Of a stretch of 59,734 bases of DNA, positions 23,677 through 33,785 are shown in pieces (position 1 is the stretch's first letter; each line of letters starts with the position of its first letter). Source of the DNA: Aaosphaeria pasadenensis. Lineage: Eukaryota; Ascomycota; Dothideomycetes; Pleosporales. The translations under genes were made by a program, and so were the position numbers. The stretch covers positions 1 to 59,734 of the forward strand of contig JAKLMB010000059.1 in the NCBI GenBank assembly GCA_022813625.1. The letters run 5' to 3'. The notes under the pieces were generated by a model. It was given only the letters and a program-made list of their open reading frames with translations, had not been told where the DNA came from and made no database searches.

Positions 23677-26073
23677 TCATGTCAGGTTCGCCCAGTTATC
23701 TTGTTCCCAGTCCATACTTTCCAGCCACTTCATGAAGTCTCCATCGGTACCCGTCTGAAACAACGGCACGTCAAGATTGCTAGTAGTTGTGTATGAATCA
23801 TTACCAGACGTACTCGCCACCGCTTCAAGTCGCGGTGGTGATAGGATGGTATCGAGCGTTTTCTTGATGAATCTCCTCCCTCGGTCGCAGATCTTGTATG
23901 CTGCGCTATCTGCTTTGACACTGGCAAGGGTGGCTACCATGACGGAAAGATCTTGGATGGTCTCGGACCGAGGCAGGTGATCCGCTACTACAGAAGCGAC
24001 CACAGGTTCTTGCTCTTGGTGGAGAAGCTCGACTGCGACTACCGCGGCTGCTGGTAGAAACATACATAGCAATTGGGTATAATCCAGTTGAAAGTCTCGG
24101 AAAATATCTCGATTGTTGGCCATGCACAGTATAAATTTGAAAATGTCTCTGGAAACGGCGAGGAGTTTGGTAGAATCGGCGCCCACCTTCTTGATGAGGG
24201 TTCGTTGCAAAAGAAAATGATGGTTGAAATCCGCGAGCCGGATCAGTGTTTGGAATAACAGCTCCACTGGTGCGCGCTTCGCATCGTAAGGGTTTTGGGT
24301 GTCTATCTTGAGGAATGGTGGCATATTCTCCCAAGTCTGGATAACGCGCCTCTCGATATCTGCTGCACGACTCAGGATCTCTTCAGTCGACAAAAGACCC
24401 AGAGAGATCTCCAAAGTCTCCTCCATGAGCAAAGCATTAGCTGCAAAAACTCGTGAGATAGTGCAGCGCTGGATACTACCGTGCGTGTTCCATCCTTCTT
24501 GATCCAGGTTGGTCAATGCATACTCCAGCGCGAACCCGTCAGACCTGCGGTAATGATCAGCTATTGCCAGGCGTCGGCGAAAACTGTTCCTTTTCAAGAG
24601 GATGAACAGAGTATGAAAGTAACGAATTAGTGACATTGTACGTACATGATTTGCGCGTCGGTTAGGTCCAACGGGAACTGCAAGAGGCAGTACTGGCGTG
24701 TCAATCGCGGAGGCCGCCCAACAAAAGATGCTGAGTATTTATCGTTGTCGTACTGGCTTATGAAGACGCGCTTGCGAAATTCGGCGATGAAAAATGGGGT
24801 CTGATCGTCGACTTCGATCTTCTGATGCAGGCCAAAGGCGATGAGCGCCTGGCAAACATACGATGACCGTTGCCAATTATAATAACTCCCTTTCGAGTGT
24901 AGAGAGCACGCCAGGACTGTTTGCTCATACAAGAACCATATGAAGAGATCGTTTACGATGTCATAATCTTTGCAAAACGAAAGGCACACCTCCGAAGCAT
25001 TGAAAGTCTTCAGTGTGAGCGCCGTGCGATCCACGGGCACTTCATCGTGCGAACAAAAGATAGGGTCACCATCTTGTAGTGTTTGGGTCAGTAGCCCAAC
25101 CAGAGAAGTGATGATACCAACAACTTCCCATCGGAGGTGCTCGCCAGTGGTGTTCATGAGAAAGTCGCGCGGCTTCGTGTGCCGGTCTAAGAGGCGGGAC
25201 AGAGGCTTTGTTGTGTTCTCCCAGACCTTTTCCGACATCTTACGAAGCTCCTCTGGCCTTTGGGATTCAAGCACTTTGCGCCATGTAGACCAAAGTTCAG
25301 TGACCCAGATCTTCACCATGGGTTCGATGATGATGGTGCCTTGACAGAATTGAAATAGCTTCTGGATGTATACATCAAGCTGCGGAAGATTCTTGAGTAG
25401 ACCAAGAACTAGAGCACCTCTCTCAATATGCGACTGAGGAATTCTAGAATGACCAGTCGAGTCTCCCAAATGAGGGGCTGGTAATATGCCAACACTTAGC
25501 TCATTCTCCGCTACGATGGCGGAATGAGAGATGAACTCCTCCTTTCTGCGATGCTTCATGGGTTCATCGAGGGCTTCCGTATGGTGAAGCGGCTGACCAA
25601 GCTCGTCAGAACAGAGAGGTTCTTGATTCGATGGGGGTTGCGCAGGAAGACTACTGGCTCGCGGTAGTCTCGGTGGCGTCGTGGAAGGACTGTCCGAGCG
25701 AGGAAAGGATAGTGTTGCGAAGGTGCTGTTGCTTTCTTCTTGACAGACTACGGTCGAAGAGGCAGCGGTCTCTGAGGGCTCAGGAGTTGGGATGGCTGCG
25801 GCCTTGGTCAGAGGAGCAGGATGGTAGACACATTGCTCGGTCTTGTTCCGTCTGATGCAGCGACCGCAGTGCGGCATCATGTGGTCGCATCGAAGCTTTC
25901 CCTTACGACATGGTTCGCAAGATTGAAGTTTTCCATTCCGTCTAAAGTTCTTATTCAAGGTACGGTTCTGGTGTGACACGCGTAATCTTGCCGGAAATCC
26001 TAAACCAGTCTGATCATCAGTTAAACAAATGAGACCTCTAAGTGGCGCTTTTCAAGGGTATTGCACGCACCAT
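23677..26073 (-). CDS. Zn2Cys6 fungal transcription factor (regulator 1)
   Basis: Main exons 24646-26009 and 23677-24544, joined by a 101-nt intron (GTACGT donor, CCGCAG acceptor). The large open frame lacks an ATG before the zinc cluster, and its first ATG falls inside the cluster. The best start is a tiny exon, ATG at 26071-26073, joined over a 61-nt intron (GTGCGT ... GATCAG); this gives 744 residues. The zinc cluster (C-x2-C-x6-C-x6-C-x2-C-x8-C, SCEPCRKGKLRCDH) lies near residues 31-60. The middle-homology domain, with FVGRPPRLTRQYCLLQFPLDL, is in the centre, and the C-terminus is acidic with FMKWLESMDWEQDNW, a possible activation segment. It is a nuclear DNA-binding regulator. Targets are unknown; the hexose transporter downstream and the regulators upstream are candidates. 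Confidence 0.88.
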
Positions 26074-26753
26074 GATTTACCATTTCCAGGTGAAAGATGG
26101 GAAAGATCCCGAAAATTATACGGCAAAAAATATACACAATAGTGTTGTGGGAAACCTAGGTCGCGGATATGTCTGCACTACAGCCTGGCGCGATGGAGAA
26201 TTGCTCTTCTAGCACACTACTACCATTGGAACTGGGCCACGTTATGCAAAGTTCATCTGTTGAGGATTATGTTGCATGTATGTAAAACTATACTATTAGA
26301 AGAAATTGATAGATATTTCGAACATAGACGGCCACAGTGGGATGCGAAGGGGAAGAATGTACGATGATGATTGTAGTGTAGTGTAGCGGTGACGGCGAAT
26401 GGTGATGGATATGTCGGATACGGAATTCAACTCCGGCTGCGGAGTTCGCTTTTCCTCACTTACTCGTCCAATCAGATGCTAGTTGATCTTCTTGCTAAGA
26501 AAACGGCTGCTACAGCACCAGAACACAATTAGAATTAAAGTTGCGCTTACAAGCTCTCTCAACACCCATATCAGCGTCTGTATAGTTGGCGATTGTACAA
26601 ATAATGCTATCTCGTCTGCTCTCGAAATATCCTACGGCCGGTATAAGCCCAGGTTGAGATGGCAAAGCCCCTCTATCCTCAACGCACCCGCCTTGTACCC
26701 GCTCTGCAATATAATCCTGGCTTCATTTTAAGATTTAAATAGCAATTGCAAGC
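26074..26753. other. Intergenic region between regulators 1 and 2
   Basis: 680 nt with no supported gene: the promoter of regulator 1 and the 3' flank of regulator 2. Confidence 0.45.
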
Positions 26754-28855
26754 CTAGCTCAAGTCCCAACACCCATCATCGAAAGCATAGACAGGATCCA
26801 ACAGGAAGTCATCCAAAGCAAATGACTCGTTATCCAACATGTCTTGAAGGTAAGTAGTAGGCTCAGTAGCCGGAGCATTACCATGCGCCTCGATCTTTTC
26901 CACAACATCGCCGCAGCTCGCAATGCAATTATCCGCCAGATCCCATCCGGAATCTTGTTGTAGTCTTCGCAGGCAAGCGATCATATCCTTTGCGATGCGC
27001 AACGGCGGGCTGTGGGCAGGGTCTTTGGATCTCAATGAACTCCTTAGTAGAAGTGTCGTCGCGGAAGTAATCGCGAATGCATTGACGGGAATCCAGAACC
27101 CGGAAAGATGGGATTCGTCTAGTTCTTTGATGAGGAGGACAATTTCTTCAGCCGCCCGCTGCGAGTATATGTTGTACTGCGACATGTCTTCTGATCCATA
27201 GTGACGTTCGCTCATGTCCATGTCCAGCTGTATCCGGCGGAGGAGAAGCTTTACAGCTAGATAAGCCAGGCGAAAATTGGCAGCACCGGGAATGGATAGG
27301 TCAGTTCCTCGCATTACGATTTTCCTTATGTCTTCAGGTAATGATTCTTCCCATTCTGTTAAGATGATCTCTAACTGAAGATTCTCGTTTGCGGTTGATT
27401 TGAGCGTTGCGCCTTTAGATACGTGGTAGATATGCTCCAATAACTGGCCGAGTACTTCTGTCAATGAGACCCATGAGACGAAGATAGAGGCAGCAGCAAG
27501 CTGGATAGATGTTCCTCCGTGAGGATAGATATCTTGTAATGTTGGAAGGGGGACATCGTGCTGAGCGCGATGGATGTGGAGTGGGGTACCATAAGCAAGG
27601 CTACACCTGTTCACACCATGTTCAGCACTTGAATCTCCTAAATATAGAATTTTTTTCTTACCATCGGTCGAGAACAACGATGAGCCACCAAACTCTAGTT
27701 CTGAAACTCTTCTCCGAGGGAGGAATGTCCCAATTAGACGGGTCACGATGAAGACCCAAGGCATGCGACAAAGAAATGGCTATACCGAGCATACCACCGT
27801 TCCCAAATATCGAGGTGCTAGGCCTTCCGCATATGTTCAGGACGATCGTTATCACTGTCGACAGCCCTGGAGATAGGAAGATCTCTGCCATTAAAGCTTC
27901 ATTGGCTTGAACCCAGATGAAACGAACATCCGGGCAACGGCCGGTTATAGAAGATGATTTGGACCAGTAGATCAAGGAGTTGGCATAAAGATTAGAGAGT
28001 AGAGCAGGAGATATCTTCCTCCTATGATTTGTGAAGGTTCTCTTGAAAGACGTGGCATCGAATATCGGGAAGCAGATATTGGCATGTGTAAAAAACCTGA
28101 CACGATTAGCTCAAGACTGCAGGATGATGGAGGCATGATGAATAGACCTACAAATTGACGACCTCTTCCAGATCATGGTCCAGAAACTTTTCGATAAGCT
28201 CACACTTATGAAATGCAGGCGACTGATCAGCAGAGACCCCCAATGGTCGTCGCGGAAAGGAATTGAACAACACTCGTCCTCTCCGGCTGGATACTGACGG
28301 CGGTTGATGATCAGTCTGGTTGGACATTCTATTTCTCCCTCCTGGAGACGTGGCTAAATAGCTGTGCAAAACTTCACTGTCATCTACTATGGCGGGACTG
28401 ACGACATGAGAGTTGTCGTTGCCGGACTCTCCTAATAATGTCACAAGATGAGATGAGTGGTCCTCTCGTTGCGCATCATTTATTATCTCACTTCTATTCC
28501 TGTTGCTATATCTAGCTTGGGCTGCAGCATAGATTTGCGATGAAGAACCGGTTGAGAGATTCGATGGCGACCGTGTCGCGTTGTGCTCAAGATAATTGCC
28601 TTGTCCGCTGGAGGTCTTCCGAACTCTTCGCGCAGCCCTATTTCTGTGGTTCAAGCGGTTCTTCGGTCGTTCTTTGTCTTCCGTTGGTGGAAAGACACAG
28701 TTCGTACCATGCGATTCACAAGTGAGACATTTGGTTGAGGAACTAATGGTCTTGCAGCGTGATTTTCGTTTTCGACATGCTAGGCAGGCAGGCTGGAGAT
28801 GAGAACGATATGGTCGCTCTTCCAGATGAATGCGAGAAGTACTTCCACTGTCCAT
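26754..28855 (-). CDS. Zn2Cys6 fungal transcription factor (regulator 2)
   Basis: Three exons: 28152-28855, 27662-28096 and 26754-27606, with introns of 55 nt each, giving 663 residues. The zinc cluster is at about residues 24-53 (C-x2-C-x6-C-x8-C-x2-C-x6-C; ACLACRKRKSRCKT). The fungal-specific domain begins with FFTHANICFPIFD, includes LSHALGLHRDPSNWDIP and RVWWLIVVLDRW, and continues with SLAYGTPLHIH after the second intron. This is the standard layout of Gal4-type regulators whose middle domain senses metabolites. It is divergent from the dialkylglycine decarboxylase gene, 473 nt between start codons, which makes it the best candidate for that gene's specific regulator (inference). Confidence 0.92.
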
Positions 28856-29328
28856 GGCATCAGATGGTCATCCCACTTCTCATTGTGGAATAGAGATAAG
28901 TTGATAGCCACTTGATGCACCTCAAAAGATTGGCCAACATTCCCGAATCAATCCGGTTGTTCAAAGAGTTTGCCGCGGAAAACTTTAGTTGTCCACCAAT
29001 CATAAGCCAGAGATCCATTCCTTGCTCAGATACATCGCGAACACACCGCGGGAAACTCTTGACGCCCCTCAAAGTCCTCGGGCAAACTGCATGTGCATCT
29101 TTCCAGCATGGATTTCAAATAAATTTTCCGTCGCGAAACAGGGCACGCTTGCATGGTTGTAGATTACTGTCATGTGTCCAATTGGTCATTCAAATATGAT
29201 ATCGACTTCTCAGAACCCGCGTCTTCGGATATAAAGTCTGGTACATTGCCCATAACATTAAATAGTAGTAAATTTTCATCATATCTCTTTTTATCGCACA
29301 AATCCTTCACGGTGTTGAGCTTGACAAG
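28856..29328. promoter_or_regulatory. Divergent promoter between regulator 2 and the decarboxylase
   Basis: 473 nt between two start codons facing away from each other. No coding signal. Zn2Cys6 proteins usually bind CGG half-sites; CGG words are present (for example TCCGG at about 28950 and GCGGAAA near 28975), but I cannot single out an operator. Confidence 0.4.
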
Positions 29329-30648
29329 ATGTCGCAAGAACCGACTGCGTTTTGGTCCAAGGCCAACCGGTTCCTAATGAACACCGGTGTTCCATTCTCT
29401 CCCGTAATTATCACCAAAGCAAATGGAACCCGGCTCCACGACAGCTCGGGGAGACAGATTCTCGATTTCACTTCTGGCCAAATGAGTTCCCTTCTCGGCC
29501 ACTCCCATCCAGAGATCGTTGAGACCGTGCACAAGTACAGCGCTGAGCTCGACCATCTCATCAGCAACATGATCACCAACCCCGTCATCGACCTCGCGGA
29601 GCGACTGGCCCGGATCGCTCCTGCACCGCTAGAGAAATCCTTCTTCCTCAGTACCGGATCTGAAACGACAGAGGCGGCGATCAAGATGGCCAAATGCTAC
29701 ACTGGCAAGTTTGAGATCGTCGCCTTCGCGGCCAGCTATCACGGACTGACCCAGGGAGCTGGATCCGCAACGTACTCAGCGGGTCGCAAAAACGGCGGAC
29801 CGTCTATGCCTGGCCAACTTGCATTCCCCGCGCCCTATGCTTTTCGGTCGCCATTCCGAAAAGCAGACGGAAGCTACGACTGGGAGACCGAAATGGAATT
29901 CGGCTGGTCTATGATCGATAGACAAAGTGTCGGTTCTCTCGCAGCGTTTATCATGGAGCCAATACTGTCAACTGGTGGCATCCTTGAGCCACCGGAGGGA
30001 TATCTACAGCGCATGTCGGAAGAATGCAAAAAGCGTGGTATGTTGCTCATCATGGATGAGGCACAGACTGGTGTTGGTAGGACTGGACAAATGTTCGCTT
30101 TCGAGCGAGACGGGATTATTCCTGACATTCTCGCACTTTCTAAAACACTAGGCTGTGGACTTCCGTTGGGCTCAGTGACTACTACCGCGGAGATTGAGAG
30201 AGGCTGTAAAGAAGCTGGATTTCTCTGGCTCACTACACATCTCAATGACCCCCTGACTGCCGCCGTCGGAAACAAAGTCCTTGAAATCGTAGAACGAGAC
30301 AATATCTGCCAACGTGCAGCGGAGCGAGGCGCTCAATTGCGAAAAGGTCTCTTGAAACTTCAGCAGAAGTACTGGTGTATCGGTGATGTTCGAGGGCGAG
30401 GCCTGCTCCAAGGTATAGAAATCATATCGGATGCGAAGACGAAAGCACCAGGGTCTGAATTGGGACAAGCTGTTTCTGATAGGGCTATGGAAATGGGACT
30501 CTCGTGCAATATTGTCAATCTCCCCGGAATGGGAGGTGTTTTCAGATTAGCGCCCCCAGTGACAGTAACAGGAGATGAGATTGAGGAGGGTTTAGCCATA
30601 CTAGATGAGGCATTTGGGCATGTACTTTCTCAAAGAAGTCATCTGTAG
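29329..30648 (+). CDS. dgdA: 2,2-dialkylglycine decarboxylase (class III aminotransferase fold)
   Basis: Intronless, 439 residues. The sequence follows bacterial dialkylglycine decarboxylase almost segment by segment: ILDFTSGQMSS with the Gln that positions the substrate carboxylate (Q51), LGHSHPEIV, STGSETTEAAIKMAK, ATYSAGRKNGGP, MEPILSTGGILEPPEGY, the cofactor-binding MDEAQTGVGRTG, the PLP lysine in ALSKTLGCGLPLG (K272), GDVRGRGLL and the C-terminal LPGMGGVFRLAPP with the carboxylate-binding Arg (R406). The enzyme decarboxylates 2-aminoisobutyrate or isovaline to a ketone and transfers the amino group to pyruvate. One difference: the cofactor-stacking position reads SYHGL, with Tyr where the bacterial enzyme has Trp (SWHGM). 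Lack of introns and the bacterial resemblance hint at transfer. The cytosol is likely, since no targeting signal is seen. An ordinary class III aminotransferase is less likely because the Gln is present. Confidence 0.85.
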   Translation: MSQEPTAFWSKANRFLMNTGVPFSPVIITKANGTRLHDSSGRQILDFTSGQMSSLLGHSHPEIVETVHKYSAELDHLISNMITNPVIDLAERLARIAPAPLEKSFFLSTGSETTEAAIKMAKCYTGKFEIVAFAASYHGLTQGAGSATYSAGRKNGGPSMPGQLAFPAPYAFRSPFRKADGSYDWETEMEFGWSMIDRQSVGSLAAFIMEPILSTGGILEPPEGYLQRMSEECKKRGMLLIMDEAQTGVGRTGQMFAFERDGIIPDILALSKTLGCGLPLGSVTTTAEIERGCKEAGFLWLTTHLNDPLTAAVGNKVLEIVERDNICQRAAERGAQLRKGLLKLQQKYWCIGDVRGRGLLQGIEIISDAKTKAPGSELGQAVSDRAMEMGLSCNIVNLPGMGGVFRLAPPVTVTGDEIEEGLAILDEAFGHVLSQRSHL

Positions 30649-31272
30649 TCTGGGCGTTCATCAATGATGATTCGACCTCGAGGTAGAAGCGCCCGCTGTT
30701 TAACGTAGACTCTTGTGTGTATCTCTACTTGATAGTGGTCTCGTAGCCTGGCATTGCCCAACATTTGAGGGAGCGAACCATGCAATGAAGTAAGCTTTCA
30801 AGTGCGGAATGTATACATAGAGCGATTAGCCAGATCTTCGAAAACAAAGACGATGACTTGCAGTTGGGTGGCGTTACATGACAATTCTTGTGGACGGGGT
30901 CGCGCCAAGAAGACATGATCTTATACAGCATCGCAGATTGTCCCAATCCCAGATTCTAGTCGTTCTGTTTGGTGGTCTTGTGTTGCTGAAACTCTCCGAA
31001 TATTGTGGTGGTGAAAGCCTACTCTCCGTCCTCAATTGGCGTTTGGTAGAGCTTTCGAGGTCGCAGTAGTGATAGCCTGAAGCACTTCGATTCCAAATGA
31101 TGCGAATTTGGTCTTGTGTGTATGACATCGAACCGACAAAGATCCTGCCAGCGATCTTCTTGTCGTATGCAGTGTAGTGATATTACTCTGTTTGGCGAAT
31201 TTAAAACCTAGAACTACTGATTGCATTGTCCGTAGATGTTGACACAATGTTCAAATAGCCAGGTCTAGTTTT
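30649..31272. other. Convergent intergenic region
   Basis: 624 nt between the 3' ends of the decarboxylase and regulator 3. No supported gene. Confidence 0.45.
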
Positions 31273-32890
31273 TCATGATGGTTTCTTGTCCGTGTCGTGA
31301 AATGCTGGGGTCCAGGTATTATCAAAAGGTGGCACTTCCTCGGGTCGCGGTAGAATAGCAAGCCAGTGTGGCCGAAAGATAGCCTCACCATGCGGGGTAT
31401 CAATCCAAATCATGCTGTGCATATGTTGAAGAATACCATGCCATTGGACGAGCTGGAGAGACATCGCAATCGCTTGTGCTTCAGTGGCAAACCACTGGTA
31501 ATGGGGTGTGTTGGAAGCGACCGCCATGCCGACAGCAGCCAGCCATACATCTAGGGCGCCATGGTTGCGACTTGTCTCCTTAAATCCTTCAAGCGATGCT
31601 CTGAATTTTGATAGTATCATGTGCAGCATTCCATCGTGCGGATAATACGTTGGTCCATGAGTGACGAGCATATAGAGTATGATCGCATAACGAACGGCCT
31701 GAGTCGCTGGAGAAAACTGATCCTGTTTATCTTCCGGATCGGAAAGCAAAAGACGGTGTATCACATAGCATGTGAGGTCGTGAAGTCGTGCTGTCGGCAA
31801 TGGCGCTACTCGGGTTTGGAGACAGATGCCCCGCAGGCGCACGAGAACAATAGCGACATCGAGGTCGATCTCGACATCTCCAAAGCCGGTCTCATGCCAC
31901 TGCATATCTGGCATCTCTGAATGCCATTCAGGGATCGGGGGAATGCCACTGCCGATTCCATCATCGGTCTGTACTGGAAATTGGGGTTTTCCCATGATGA
32001 GCATCGAAACCCTTGGGACGACTGTGAGCAACATTTCGCGTGCAAGCTCAGCGATTCGACTACGTACCAACTAACCATTCTAGCAGTAAGTGGGCTGGTT
32101 TGCCTGATCGCATTGATACCACCTCTTAGGTCGACAAGCCGTTTTACCCCGCTGATGTGCATTTGGCTTACATCGATATTCCCCTTGCCAAACTGATTGT
32201 TGCAAGAGTCAACCGTTAGCTTACATGATTGAGGAAAATAGGACAACCTACCTCGATTGTTGCCAGTGTAATCACGGTATTAATTGTCCCATCCTGTATG
32301 GCTAGAGCGGCATCCTCAATTTTGTGTCGAAGTAGCACGACGGAGTCCGCCATGAGTATCTCCGAACTTTCGAAGCCCTTCTGGGCACTTCGCTCCTCGT
32401 CAAGACATGCTGTCTGCAAAGAGACATGGAACAGCGCCGGATCACCCAAAGCGAGTGGCCACCAGGAGACAAGGAACGGATTCGAATTTGCATCCAGATC
32501 CAGTGGATAATATTGGAATGCAATCTTATGGAGAACTGAAAGGGGAATTAAGCTCGCACTCTTGATTGAGATCTACGAGTAACGTGACCTACAACTGTGG
32601 ATGAGCCGTTGAACGTGTGCTCGCGAGAGTTTCGTTTGAGGATAAGATTCGAATGGATCTAAAGCCCCGAAACTGTGGCCGGCGACAAGGCCATGGCTAC
32701 CCGGATATCGTGTGACCAATCCAGACTGGGCTTCTCTGCTCGGAGATGGTAGCGACGCTGTCAGTGGTTGATTTGCGTATACGCATTCGATCTTGCGCTT
32801 ATTGCAACGTGAGCACCGCGGTGTGCGTAGGTCGCAACTGTGCTTTGACTTTGCGCATGCAGCGCAGGACCGGCGGAGACTTGGACGCAT
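31273..32890 (-). CDS. Zn2Cys6 fungal transcription factor (regulator 3)
   Basis: Four exons: 32593-32890, 32252-32535, 32068-32192 and 31273-32011, giving 481 residues from the ATG at 32890. The zinc cluster is at the very N-terminus (C-x2-C-x6-C-x6-C-x2-C-x6-C; CAACAKSKHSCDLRTPRC). After splicing the typical short-type fungal regulator core appears: FQYYPLDLDANSNPFLVSW, SVVLLRHKIEDAALAI, a VKRLVDLRGGI block and MVSWVSMLIMGKPQF, the last restored only by using the GTACGT donor and the CCCAAG acceptor. The C-terminal part ends IWIDTPHGEAIFRPHWL. It belongs to the DUF3468-type group of regulators. It is convergent with the decarboxylase. Its target is unknown. Confidence 0.85.
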
Positions 32891-33785
32891 CAATAACAAT
32901 TAATAAATCGAAGTGCAACTGGGACGACAGCACTGGATGAGGGCACTTGGGTCGTAAGATATCCAGCAGATGAACGGACGAACGAATGATTGAAAGAGCA
33001 TCGCATGGAGTCATGGAACTTGGGATGTGGATGCCGTGATTCCTGAATAGGCTTAGTCGCCGCAGGACTAAAATTAAGAGAAAACAGAATTAAAACCCCT
33101 TTCACGATGATTAGAAAGCAACCGAATTACCGAGAATGGCGTGTTTCATACACTGTTGTTAAGTGAATACAGGTACAATGTCCCTACGAGACATTCCTCT
33201 GGCGCTGCTTTGCGGCCTATGTTTGTCGATATGTACGAGTACATAGGTACTCGTCGTACCGTCTCTGAGGGTTCCATTCACAGCGCCCAAGTACACTGCT
33301 CTCGAAGATATCAAACACTTACCAGGGTTGCCAGATGAATTCTCGTGATTGACTACTACGTTTTGGTACCATCATACGATTGCACATATTCTTCTTCTGC
33401 ACGGACGTGGTAAAGGCCGGTGTACATAGGTACTGGTGTCGCAATCCTTGACCCCTGCTTTCTCGATGGCCAGCCTAACAGCCTTATCGACATCCACCCA
33501 TGGAAATTCCAAAGCGGCGGAGTCTAAACCAATTCAAGTAGTCCTGAAGTGCTCCCGATGAATGGTACGACCTCGTAAGACCAATACGACGCTCTGAAAG
33601 GTAGCAAGTATCAACATTTTCTGTTCAAGTTCAGGGGAGAATGCGAGATAGGGTTACCTTTGGTCCCTTTTCCCCTCCATGTGGGGCGTGGCTATTTTTT
33701 AGAAGTTGGTAGAATATAAGAAAGGATCTGGTTCTTTAGCTAGATCACCCGCAAGCGTCAAGATCCTTTCATTTGTCAGTACAAG
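32891..33785. other. Divergent region between regulator 3 and the CYP61 gene
   Basis: 895 nt with both promoters. No supported gene and no strong TATA box; the plus side shows an AT-rich word (GAATATAAG) near 33711, about 70 nt before the P450 start. Confidence 0.4.
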
